Assembly: GCA_034008185.1 (NCBI GenBank) | Contig: CM067086.1 | Location: 69,114,286 to 69,178,285, forward strand | Origin: Gorsachius magnificus | Taxonomy: Eukaryota; Chordata; Aves; Pelecaniformes; Ardeidae | Length of the DNA: 64,000 nucleotides | Direction of reading: 5' to 3' | Position numbers and translations under genes: made by a program | In this document: piece after piece, positions 47,137-57,800 of the stretch | Layout: each line of letters begins with the position of its first letter | How positions within the stretch are numbered: the stretch's first letter is position 1 | Notes under the pieces: generated by a model | What the model was told of the DNA's origin: nothing | The model's input: the letters and a program-made list of their open reading frames with translations, nothing else | The model's database searches: none

Positions 47137-49431
47137 GTCAGCCAGCTACAGCAGGTGAGAATTACTTTTCCTTCCCATATAGCCAGGATCCAAGAAAAGC
47201 AGCAGACATTTCAGACCTCACAATCCCCATAACTTAGATGATATTTTCAAACCTCGAAACTCTCTCAATAGATCCACTGAAATCCCTCTTATTCCCCACC
47301 TCCACCAATGGCTAACAAGGCAGCAAATTTCAGGTGCTGAAAGGTATTGACCACCAAGGGAGACTCTGGGGGGTCATTTGAGTCCATCCCAGGTTACACG
47401 TGGGGAGTGCTAAAAAGGATAAACCACAGGCACTTCTAAACCCCTATTTATTTGGTATTGCTTTGGAATACCAAACACATTGAAGGGAATTTCTATTAAT
47501 TACATGTGCATTAAATACTCACGGGTGGCATATTAAACAAGTCTAGAGGCTTTGCACAGAAAATTGAGCTGATACAGTTTATGTCTCCTGTGCAGCAACT
47601 GCACATATTAGTAATTAAGCCAGGTACGTAATTACTGGCAGTCATGGTCTGTAGTTCCTACAGGCATACAGCACACAAACCCTTCCCGTCTTAGGATGTC
47701 CTTTCCTTATGTGTTAATTTCTTAGGAGGTCTTGATATTTGAGCTTCATGAATATTAAAATCAGTCCTGAATTGAGCTGTACAACCTCTGCACAGCCTTT
47801 CACTGTGCTCGGCGTGCCCTTAGTGAAGGGAGTTGCATCGCACTGCAGTTTATGATCTTGGCTGGGTGTGAGTCAATGTATGCACGCTCAACTGTTCCCC
47901 CGTGCTTAATGAAGGTCATAAAAGCCAGTGAGAGCTGTAATATGTTCTTATTTGCATATCCAGGTTGAATAATCCTGTTCACTTGTGTGCCTTACTAGCT
48001 TGTTGTACAGCTAATCAGGAGTACTAGAAAAGAGTTATTTTATTGGTCCAAAACTTGTACAATGAGAACGAAAAATGATCCCTCAAGGCTCTTCTGGCTG
48101 ATAATTAATCTTCCTAGAAGACTGCACTGATAGATAAATAAATAAATAAGTCTCACAGAGCTACTGTTCAAGGTCTGCTCTGCCCATCATCCACTACCCA
48201 AGTCCTACCGCTCCCTGAAGGTGAATGCTGAAGAACATGCATAATTCACGCGCTATCTTTGTTTATCAGTCTCACCATCACCCAGCACATTCCCTTCCTC
48301 CCTTGGAAAATCTTTTCAGAGTCAAGTCTCCAAGAGCAGACACAAAGGAAAAAAAACAACACACCAACATCATAAAACCCTCAGTGTCTTCTGCTCTGGA
48401 TATAAAGTGTCTGTATAGAATGCCAACAGAAATAGAACATATTAAAATTAGCAGGTGACAGTAGTTGCACTTGGTTTGTTGTTCGTTGGCTTTAAGTATC
48501 TCCCAGCACAAGCTCAGGGTTTAGCCTCAATTATAGGAGGTAGCGTAGAAACCACCTACGCTGCACAGAGGGAAAAAATACAAAATCATCAATGCCTTGA
48601 GCAGGAAGGTCAAGTGCATGAAAGCTAGAAGACATCCCTAAAGTCTCTCTTATCATTGCCAACAAGTTAAGACAATGTGCTCTATTAAACTGCATGTTAG
48701 TAAAGTTCTAAGCCTGTCTTTCCAGAATCCCTTTGCCCACGTAATTATAAAATAGCCGGTAAACGTTTATCATGTCCGATTATCTCTACAAAGCCTTATC
48801 TTAGCATTGATATCAACGTGGTAAGTACAGGCTTGGTTCTTCGCTGCTCTGCACTTTGTAGTGCAGATCACGCCAAAGCAGAGCAAGTTTGAAAAAGTTA
48901 CGAAGGTCAAAGTCTTGCAGCCATTTGCACTGCAATTACAGACTTCACAAAGTGCACAGGGCAAAGACTACAGCACAGCCGGCACAGTGCTTCTGGGCAG
49001 GAGCACATGGATTATGTATAACTGAAAACAAAACAAAACAAAACTCTAGGCCTCTTGCTGCAAGGAGAACTGGACACTGAGGACATGCACAAAGAGACTC
49101 AACGTGGGCTCTTGTCCTTACCTGAACACAACTTAGCATCATGTGAATCACTCAAAGGGAGTTCATTTTAAATTAGTTCAGACAGTACAAAAACTCAAGG
49201 GGAACAAGATGAAGTCCAGGCTAAAAGCCTGCCTACGCCACAGCTTCATCTCTTGGGCCAATATCAAAAGTGAACCGAGTATAAGGACCAGGAAGAGCCC
49301 AAAGAGGCTGAGCTGAGCCCTAGCTGCAGCCAGAAATCTACCCAGTATCTGCGAACCAGGCACTAAACCTTCTCAGACAGATTCCAATCATATTTACCAT
49401 GTAAACCAGAAGAAAATACTAGAGAAGCTGC
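47137..49431. other. Noncoding sequence with a candidate conserved block
   Basis: No gene is recognised. The segment 47440-48060 is listed separately as a candidate conserved element. A (CAAAA)n patch lies at about 49026-49045. Confidence 0.5.
47440..48060. promoter_or_regulatory. Candidate conserved noncoding element
   Basis: About 600 bp of smooth, mostly CpG-poor sequence with no repeat match. It has several homeodomain-type cores (ATTAATTACATG, AGTAATTAAGCC, CGTAATTACTGG), an exact octamer ATTTGCAT (47950-47957) and an inverted CCAAT box (ATTGG, about 48040). The texture suggests a distal enhancer; the call rests on pattern only. Confidence 0.28.
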
Positions 49432-49660
49432 ACTCATAGACTCATAGAATCGTTTAGGTTGGAAAAGCCCTTTAAGCTCACCAAGCCCTACCATCCCCCT
49501 AACCCTGCCATCCCACCACTAAACCCTGGCCCTAAGCACCTCATCTCTCCTTCTTTTAAATCCCTCCAGCAATGGGGACTCGACCACCTCCCTGGGCAGC
49601 CCATTCCAGAGCCTGACAGCACTTTCTGTGAAGAAATTTTTCCATATATTTCCACTCTAA
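49432..49660 (-). mobile_element. CR1 3' end, second subfamily, minus strand
   Basis: The plus strand reads ACTCATAGACTCATAGAATC, then GTTTAGGTTGGAAAAGCCC, and extends through CCTCCCTGGGCAGCCCATTC to GTGAAGAAATTTTTCC, the reverse complement of the same subfamily as the copy at 43998. Four C3+ runs near 49486-49515 give a potential G-quadruplex on the element's sense strand. Confidence 0.92.
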
Positions 49661-50449
49661 CCATAAATGAGAATTTCATGCTTGTTGAATAGCTTGCAGA
49701 TACCTTCCCATAGTAAAATGAACGAATTGGAGAGACCAATGTAAAAGTCTTTCTGAAACACATCAGTATTTGCTAAAAACAGAAACCTGCGACTACATCC
49801 TCATACCATTTAAATTAACATGCTTCCACTGGTGTTGGTGAAATGACATCACCTGAGATGAGCTGAAGTTACAAACTGCTGTAACCAATGCAGAATTAGC
49901 ATGGTCTCGCACACGGAGTGCCTTGTCTCATCTTTCCCTCCCCTCCGTCCCTGTGAACCCAGTATGCCAACAAAAGCAAAGTTGATCTGGAGCTGGTAAG
50001 AAGGACAATTCCCATGGACAAGAACTGAATTTGAACGAGGCAAAACAACATACCAGTTGCGGAGCAGACTAGAAGGAAACTGCGAGGCTGCCAGGACAGG
50101 CAGCTTTCCCACTCCTGCCATGACTAATGGTAAAAAGAATGATGCCGGAGAGCGTCCTGATGATATAAGAGGCTCTGAACTATAGGACACAAAATAAATA
50201 TATTCTTTACCGAATCCTTCATGTTTCAATACAGCTGTGGTGCTACATGACCTTATGTGCTATGCTGAGCAAGTAACATCAGCTGCTAGAATAACAGTAT
50301 GTCCAAGACACGTGTGGATATACTAGGAGAGGCAGAAAGAGTAGGATTAAATGGAAATGTTTAACCTCTGAATACTGCACTGGAGACATTCATGCTTAAA
50401 GATGTGCAGGGAGCTGTGGACTGATTTTTTTTTTTTTTTTTTTTATTTT
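49661..50449. other. Noncoding sequence
   Basis: Unique sequence without a recognised gene. A T20 tract lies at 50425-50444, directly before an old CR1/L3 fossil. Confidence 0.6.
50425..50444. repeat. Poly-T tract (T20)
   Basis: A run of about 20 T followed by ATTTTAATGGGG. It adjoins the old CR1/L3-like fragment on its left and is probably unrelated to it. Confidence 0.9.
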
Positions 50450-50765
50450 AATGGGGGAAAAACTGGAGAAGGTGCAGAAAAGAGCCACCAACATAAAGTA
50501 AAAGAGAATACCTTATTTGAAGATATTCAAAGAATTCGTTGGTTTTGTTCATCAAAAAGGAAAAATGAGAGGGAATGTTATAAACATATAAGCACTTTCA
50601 TGGGGAGAAGTGGAAAACCCTTTAATCTCATGAAGAAAGGCATGGTAAGAAGCAACGGTTGTAAAGCTAAAACCAGGGAAATTAAAACTGTAAAAAGCAT
50701 TTTTTTTTCCCCCAAACAAAGGATAATAATCACTGCAACAGATAATTAATCACTGGAATGTTTCT
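50450..50765 (+). mobile_element. Ancient CR1/L3-like LINE fossil
   Basis: A highly diverged sense fragment. CTGGAGAAGGTGCAGAAAAG (from 50463) encodes the LEKVQKRAT motif of CR1/L3 ORF2. Further on, GTAAGAAGCAACGGTTGTAA and GATAATTAATCACTGGAATG correspond to the ORF2 C-terminal region, where the family usually encodes ...NHWN. The frame between is broken. Its divergence greatly exceeds that of the avian CR1 copies, which points to an insertion that may predate birds. Confidence 0.6.
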
Positions 50766-52072
50766 TTTATGTGCAAAGCAAGGAAGTCAAATGTCACATA
50801 GTTCAACCCAGGCTGGGGCTTAGTTAAGCACATCAGGAGGGTAGCTCACCCTGGCACTCAACACAGAGCATCTCACGCTGCAGGGAGGAGTGTACTCAAG
50901 AGGTGCATGAGAGCAGGGAGGGACGTTCTTCATGAGAGGAAATGCCAAAATTGTTTTAGATGTGAAATGCAGCCTTTAGGGAAATAGCCCAAGAAGTGGA
51001 TTTGCTAACGTGGTTGCTTTCGGGTATTCCTCTAAAAATATGTTGTGTGCTCCAAGTCGGAAGGATGTGAAAATTGTTAAAGAAGGACGCACAGAATCAG
51101 ATACACTTAGAGGAAAAACAAGAGGATAGCAGAGATGCACAGAAAGTCTTTTCTGAGTTCGGGCCTCTTTTTGGCAAGGTGCCACCGCAACATGCTGGGC
51201 TGGCTGAGCCCCCCCCGACCAGGGACCTTTTCTATGGGGAAAGCCAGGAGCAGGCGTGAAATGGACTCCAGAGAAGGAGTTTTCTCTTAAGCAGTGCTAA
51301 GGTATTGGTACGGCCGAGTGGTGGCTCCTGGTGGGGACATGGGATGGGAAAGTGGCACCTCTGCGCTGAGGACGCTGGCTCACAGGCACCTTGCTTGCAG
51401 CGAGGCTTTTCAGCCCTCGACAAGCCAAGGCAGAGCTGCCTGAAGGCCAGTGCAAACCCTCACACCCTGTGATTCAAATTCTGGGCAGGCTCTTTGAAAC
51501 TTCACACAAATTTATCTAAGGACCTTGTATCGAGTTGAAAGAGTCAAGGGAAACACAGTTGTGATTTGGTCCGTGGCTGGGAATGTTCATTTCCACATCA
51601 GCCTTTTCTTAGCATTCTGGTCTCACCCCTGTTTTAGGGCAAAATGTCAAGATTGAAAGCAAGTGCTCAAAGGTTAAGAACAGGCAGGTAATCCAGTCAC
51701 TAGAAATAAAAAAGATATGGAAGCAGATGCATAAGGAAGTATTAGCACTTACTGTAAGTGCTACAGATATATAAGCAGATACAGATAAGGGGAAAAAAAG
51801 TAGAAATAGCGAGTTTTCAAAGATAAACTGAGATTTATCAGCGTTATTTCATATGGCTCTGCTCCCCTGATGAATCCACAGGGGGTGGGGATTCATTTTC
51901 AAAGCCCTGCTTGAGGATTTAGCTATGTGATTCCCATTAACCCTACAGCTAAATCCCTGCACACCATTTCAAAGGTCTCGCGGCCTAAGTAAGCAGGGAC
52001 AGAACAGTTGCAAGATACAGTCAAGGGGCAGTGAAAGATGCGAGTTACCAAACGCTATCTCTAAGTGAGGGC
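50766..52072. other. Noncoding sequence, no gene recognised
   Basis: Unique sequence with no identifiable gene or repeat, and short chance frames only. Confidence 0.6.
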
Positions 52073-52600
52073 TGGTCCTGGTTCCGGCTGGGATAGAGCT
52101 AATTTCCTTCCTAGCAGCGGGCCCAACGCTGGGGTTTGGGTTTCGGATGAGCAGAATGTTGGTCACTCCCTGATGGCTCCGGTGGTGCTGAGCAGGGCTT
52201 ACACCAGGCAAGGACTTTTCAGCTTCCCCTGCTCTGCCAGGGGCACAAGGAGGTGGGAGGGGGCACGGCCAGGACAGCCGACCCCAACTGGCCCCAGGGC
52301 TATTCCAGACCATGGGGCCTCATGCCCAGTATAGAAACTGGGGGAGTTGGCTGGGGGGCAGCGATCGCTGCTCAGGGACAGGCTGGGCATTGGTTGGGGA
52401 ATAGTGAGCAGTTGCAATTTGTTGTTGTTGTTGTTATTATTATTATTATTATTTTATGTTATTTTAATTATTAAACTGCTCTTATCTCAACCCACGAGTT
52501 TTCTTACTTTGGCTCTTCTGATTCTCTCCCCCATTCCACTGGGGGGAGGATTGAGCGAGCGGCTGTGTGGGGCTTGGCTGCCAACTGGGGCTAAACCACA
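52073..52600 (+). mobile_element. Solo LTR of an avian endogenous retrovirus
   Basis: About 530 bp related to the LTR at 46553, here in sense orientation. It starts TGGTCCTGGTTCCGGCTGGG and includes GGACAGCCGACCCCAACTGG, an ATTAAA signal (52470-52475), TTATCTCAACCCACGAGTTT and GGCTAAACCACA-type 3' sequence. A (GTT)n(ATT)n tract (52421-52455) sits just before the polyadenylation signal. No internal retroviral genes adjoin it. The two LTRs differ considerably, so they are independent solo insertions and not the ends of one provirus. They also point in opposite directions. Confidence 0.87.
52421..52455. repeat. (GTT)n/(ATT)n microsatellite inside the LTR
   Basis: About six GTT units pass into about six ATT units. 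The tract lies within the plus-strand solo LTR, upstream of its polyadenylation signal; the LTR at 46553 has no such expansion. Confidence 0.9.
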
Positions 52601-52778
52601 CCAGGACTGAAAACTCCTTTTCACAGAAGCAAATTGCAAAAATAAAAGCAGCGAATGGGAAAGGACAGTTAAAGATGTTTTGTTAACGAGAGACTTTGTT
52701 GGGATGGGTTGTTATGGTCAGTGAGAGGCTACCAGGAAGGTGGCCACCTTGGGGAAAATAATTTAGAACAGAGAATTG

Positions 52779-52779
<1 letters not shown>

Positions 52780-52811
<32 letters not shown>
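52780..52811. repeat. (TA)n plus poly-T microsatellite
   Basis: About nine TA units continue into about 15 T. Confidence 0.92.
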
Positions 52812-54132
52812 CCCTGCAGCTTTTCTGTTTGTTCCTAGGCCATCAGCTTTGTATCTTGCTCATTCTCCCTGCCACACAGTGCTGGCTGGTGCGCTGTGAG
52901 GAGGTGTTTGAGCTAGGAAATACCCAGTACAACCCCAGCACGTGCGTGGCCCATCTCCCTCCAGGGCTTGACAAGAGTCTGCTGGCAGCTTTATTGCCCT
53001 TTCTGGGCAGGCACTAATCAGAGTATGGACATCAAGCACTAATGAAGAGAACAAAAAGCGTCTCTGCACAATAGTGTGCTTCTGAGCCACCAGCCTGAGC
53101 CACCAGGACTGCGCTGTCTTGGGACAGGCACGTGCCAGTGCCAAAGTGATCAAATACCCTTTAATGACACTAAAAGTGTCACTCACGTAGCCTGCACAAA
53201 GCTGAAGGCAGGCACGCAGGGTCAAAGGCATCTACCAGCAGCTCTTCTGCTAATTTCGGATCACAAGAACACTTCTCAAACTCAGGCAGACCAGCCTTGA
53301 AAATTGTTCTTATATTTTCTCTTCTTTTTCATTTGAAAAATTACAGACTGAGTGACAGTGGTGTCTTCCTGACATGTGTTGTATCCTTACCGCAAAAGTT
53401 CAATAGCCAACAACGTTGTCTCATTTTTCAATTTAAAATATTATTAGAAATATTATTTTTTTAAAAATGTAAAAATTCCAGAATTTACAGTAATAATATT
53501 TCAACTTTGTTTAAAATATTTCAGTCATCCAAAATTAGCATTTCTAATAATGAATCACCAATTTCTTTTTATTTAATTTTCAGCAAACTAAAAAGTCTCC
53601 TTTAAAAAAAAAAAAAAGTTGCTCCAAGTCTTCATTTTCTAAGTTGCATTCTCCGCTGAAACAAATGTGATTTTGTGATGTCATCGAGACCGTAATGTCA
53701 CAAGAAGAATGAGCAGAGAGTGATACTGGAGGGGTGAATGTAAGAATGATGAGAGAAATTTAATTAGACTAGAAAAAGTTAATGAGAAGTTGTGTATAAT
53801 ACATGAAAAAAGCAGCAAAGATTTCAATACGAGGCATTTCATCAAAGATTTTGCTGCTGACTAATTATAAAAGTAATTAAAATGGTGTTTGTAAGAAGCC
53901 CCTATCTGGAGGAGAGAACAATAGGATATGTAGAGGGATAAATGGATAAGAGTTTAACGCAGAGACATGAATCAGTGAGAGCAAAGGATCCCCCCGTTCT
54001 GATGAATTTTCGTTAATTGCTGCACCATTTCAAGCCAAGCTTCTGCACCAGAAAGACTTGTTTAACTGCATGCATTGTGGAGGTTAATCGCTTACAAGTT
54101 ACTCTCCGAAATAGCTGCAGGTACAGCAGGGG

Positions 54133-54149
54133 AAAAAAAAAAAAAAAAA
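54133..54149. repeat. Poly-A tract (A17)
   Basis: A run of about 17 A after GCAGGGG; simple repeat. Confidence 0.88.
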
Positions 54150-54700
54150 CAGCATGAAAAATAGATTGCATTAAACAGCTAAAATATATCCAGTTTCTGC
54201 CAGAAAAAAATTAAAATTGAGGAAGAAAACAGATAAATTTGCAAGAGTTGCTAGACCCCAGGAGGATGTAGAGGAGCTGACAGGTAGCCACGGAAAAATA
54301 CTACTGGTATTCTGCTCGAGGTCCACCAGATGGTTTGTTAGGTGCAGGCACAGCCCTCGGTGCCATTCTCACGCCTGCAAGGTGACCATGCCATGAGCTC
54401 CACTGGGCTCTGCCAGGACAGAGTCCCTTCTGTCTGTGGTACTTCAGCCCCTTGTTGGAGCAGGCTGCACTCCCAATTTCTCCTGGGTCACAGTCTCAGC
54501 TGGAGAAACTCCAGGAGCACAAAAAGCCATGCATCCACCTGCACCTTGAATTTGGAAGTGACTGCATGTACTATATGGCATGGGTGTAACATGGCCCCCA
54601 ACTAACACAGCAAGATGGTGCTCCTGAGGAGTCACAGACATTTCTGATCATGCCTTAATGCATAGGGCAAAAATCCAGCTCATGAAACAGAGGCAGCACT

Positions 54701-54880
54701 TAGAATCACAGAATCATTAGGTTGGAAAAGCCCTTTAAGATCATGAAGCCCAACCATTCCCCTACCCCTGCCATCCCACCCCCAAACCCTGGCCCTAAGC
54801 ACCTCATCTGCCCAGCTGTTAAATCCCCCCAGGGATGGGGACTCGACCCCTTCCCTGGGCTGCCCATTCCAGTGCTTTTC
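54701..54880 (-). mobile_element. CR1 3' end, second subfamily, minus strand
   Basis: The plus strand reads TAGAATCACAGAATCATTAG, then GTTGGAAAAGCCCTTTAAG, and ends in CTGGGCTGCCCATTCCAGTG. It is the same subfamily as 43998 and 49432 and is truncated in the last part of ORF2. C-runs at 54748-54795 give a potential G-quadruplex on the element's sense strand. Confidence 0.93.
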
Positions 54881-57800
54881 GGCGTACCAGCCCTTGAAGC
54901 GTACCAACTTCTGTAGTAGCGTGGAGAAAGGCTGCATGAAAGAGTAAGTCTTCTCCATCTCTAATGTCATTATACAGGAAAGATAAATGCCCACGTTGAA
55001 AATGCCCTTATCTAACACATCACTGCTCTGTGGCTCCCCCAAAAAGGGGGGGAGCATGGGATCAGAGGGGAGCCAGCCCGAGCCCTGCTTCACAAGGAGG
55101 CAGAGAGCTCCCCTGGGGGTGGTGGGGAGGTGGGGCAAGAAAACTCAATCACACGTGGCATTTGCAGCAAGAACTTACTTCCCGCTGTCCTAATAAGCTC
55201 CTTAAACGTTTTCCAAAGATAAAAATATATTTAAGTGAACAAAATGCATGTCTAGCAGAATAGTCCCTACAGCAAACCAAATATTCAGGGTGTCATACAA
55301 GGTGAAAATGCACATCTCTTAAAACCAAAAGCTATTCATCTGATCAAAGGTACTCACTCCACAGCCCTAAACCTAGAAAGAGAATGGCAATTAAAATTAC
55401 TTTTCGTACATAAGACCATTAGAAGTTAGAAAGATTGCTTTGGCAGAAGAAGGGCGGTGAAGATGCCTCCTGCAAGGCTGAGCTCTGGTGTCTGCCAAGG
55501 AAGTGAAGGGGACGAGTTTGGGATCATCAGGTTGTGGGTAGGACAGAGAGTGCAGGACAGCACAGAGAAGATGGACCTCAAGCAATCAAACTGGTTAGTG
55601 CTGTTTTCATTATCCAAACAGATAAACCCATGGTTTTTCTCAATTAAAAAAAAAAAAAAGTAAATATTTTTTTTTCCTTTATTTTAAGGAAAAATCATTC
55701 AAAAATATTATAAGTTAAAGGGAAGAATTACTGCCAGATGACTGTAGCAGGAGAAATTAGCGGTAGAAACACGTTTATGTTGAGGTATGCTACAGAGAGC
55801 AATTTTCTGTAGCTGTGTTGTCGTATTTCAAACATCTTAAAAATGAGCCTAGTGAAGCAAGAGAAAATTGAGGGCATAAACATGGAGCTTCCCCAAGGCA
55901 TTTTGCGGTGTTTAAGCCTGAGTCACTGGAGAGGTGAGTCACTACCCGCCCCGTGCCACAGCAAGCTGCTTGTTCAGCCAAACCTGCCAACGCAAAATAG
56001 TGCGTCTTTATGGTGCTGGTGATAATGTGGAACAGTTAAAGGTCCAACCTTTCTGTTTCATCTTGAAAGGTTCGCCTGTACCTCCTACCTGTTAATATAC
56101 TGCCATGTCATTCTTACCAGAGCAGAAAGAAGGTAAACAATTTTCCAGTAAAAATACACGGATGAGGAAAAGAGCAAAACAAATATTGAACATGCTCCAA
56201 AGCATAAAAACACTTTTTCTTTGTCAAAAGCTGAAAACCTTCAGATATTTGGATGTAAGATTCTAGAAAAAACATGGGTTTTGCCTAACAATTCATTTAG
56301 AAAGGTCATTTAATTGACCTTCATCACTTGTTTTGTCATTAAGAACCTGAAATATGTATCACAGATCAAAGAAGCCCTTCAGCCTAGTCCTGTCCACCAT
56401 AACTCCATCCCTGACCCAGCCAGGACCCTGTGACCCTGCCTCTCTCCTTTCCCCACCGACCCAAAGCACGGGTCTTTACTCACTGCCAAGCCAGAGAGAA
56501 AAACACATTCTGCAAAGAGCCAGGCAGAAAGACGAGAGGACCACAAACCAGATAATCTTTCCCTGCTGCTTTCTGGACACTCTCCATGCCTCCCAAAGGC
56601 ACCTTCCCCTGGAGGTCTCATTGCAAGCAATGGGCTGGGTTGTCTTTGCTTTGAGCATAATGGAAACAAACATGGGGCAAAGTAATGATGGTCTGGGAAG
56701 CACAGCATTGCCTGCAAGGCTGACAACTGCAGGTCAACCCGTAGAGAGTAATGTGGCTCCAAAATTCATTACAGGTGTAACGAGAGCAATCACTATCAGA
56801 ATAACCCTTGGGGTTTAATTCCACCCGACAGTTCCCTGGATGTACCTGCCTCCTCGTGCACTTTTTCCATGTACGCTGCTCTCAGTACCCACTTTTTAGT
56901 GTTACCTCCTCTCACACCTCCTCTGAGTGTACAGCACCTCACACAACGGGACCCAGCTGGTCTCAAATCTATAGGCATTGCCAAGGCGTCACGATGAAGA
57001 TACCAAAAATGCAAGGATGGCACACACTTGACCTGCTCCTCTACTACCAAGCCATGGTGCCAGGAGCACTTCCACCTTCTCAGGCTCTTCAGGATCTCTG
57101 TAGCTCTTCCCAGCTCGTGCAGGCAATGGGCGTGCTGGAGACAGTGTGGGATAATCGAGGCTGTCCTGACCTCCTTCTTTGTTGGAGGAACGAGAAAAAA
57201 GTATTTCTGAATCTTAACTAAACTTTTTGTCTCGAACTTCTGAATTCCCGTGTGAAAACACGGTTCTGGCTTTTATTTCCTAGCACTAGAGAATTCCATA
57301 ATACACTGCAGTCATACATAAAGTCATGAAAAAGGAAACAGCTTCCCGCTGCAACTAAAATGCCTCGATGCGGCACATATTCTAAACACAAAAAAAGAAT
57401 GACAGCGTGATTTTTTTATCTTCTAAACGTCCCTGACATCTTACAGGCATTTATTTATTAATGTCTATTATGAGCACACAGATAATACACCAGCACCGCA
57501 TTCTTCCATATTTTATAAAACAAGGAAAAAATAGTCAGTGCAGAAGCAGCTGCCATTAATTCTGCTTAAAGGGGAAACAAAAATGTCCGACAGCTTTAGT
57601 AAGGAAATGACAACCCATACGGCAGTAAAGATACATAGCGCCTACTGCCAAATTGTCATCCTCCTTTTCGGACCAGGCACACTCTCTTTTCCTTGATAAG
57701 GTGATAATGAGAAAAACTTGGCTTCCTAATTTTGTTCAATCACTTGGACACTTTTCCACGACTTCCTAGAACTTGTCAGCTCCTGCTTTTTCTCACGTAA

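Larger units (their letters stand above)
52601..54700. other. Noncoding sequence, no gene recognised
   Basis: A (TA)n-T(n) tract at 52780-52811 is followed by CCCTGCAG, which looks like an acceptor but has no convincing exon after it. The stretch 53400-53900 is very A+T-rich, with many TAAT/ATTA cores near 53860-53885. An A17 tract is at 54133-54149. No gene is recognised. Confidence 0.5.

Noticed and set aside
46553..52600. A complete provirus bounded by the two LTRs
   Set aside because: The LTRs are in opposite orientation and diverged, and the interval contains no retroviral coding sequence.
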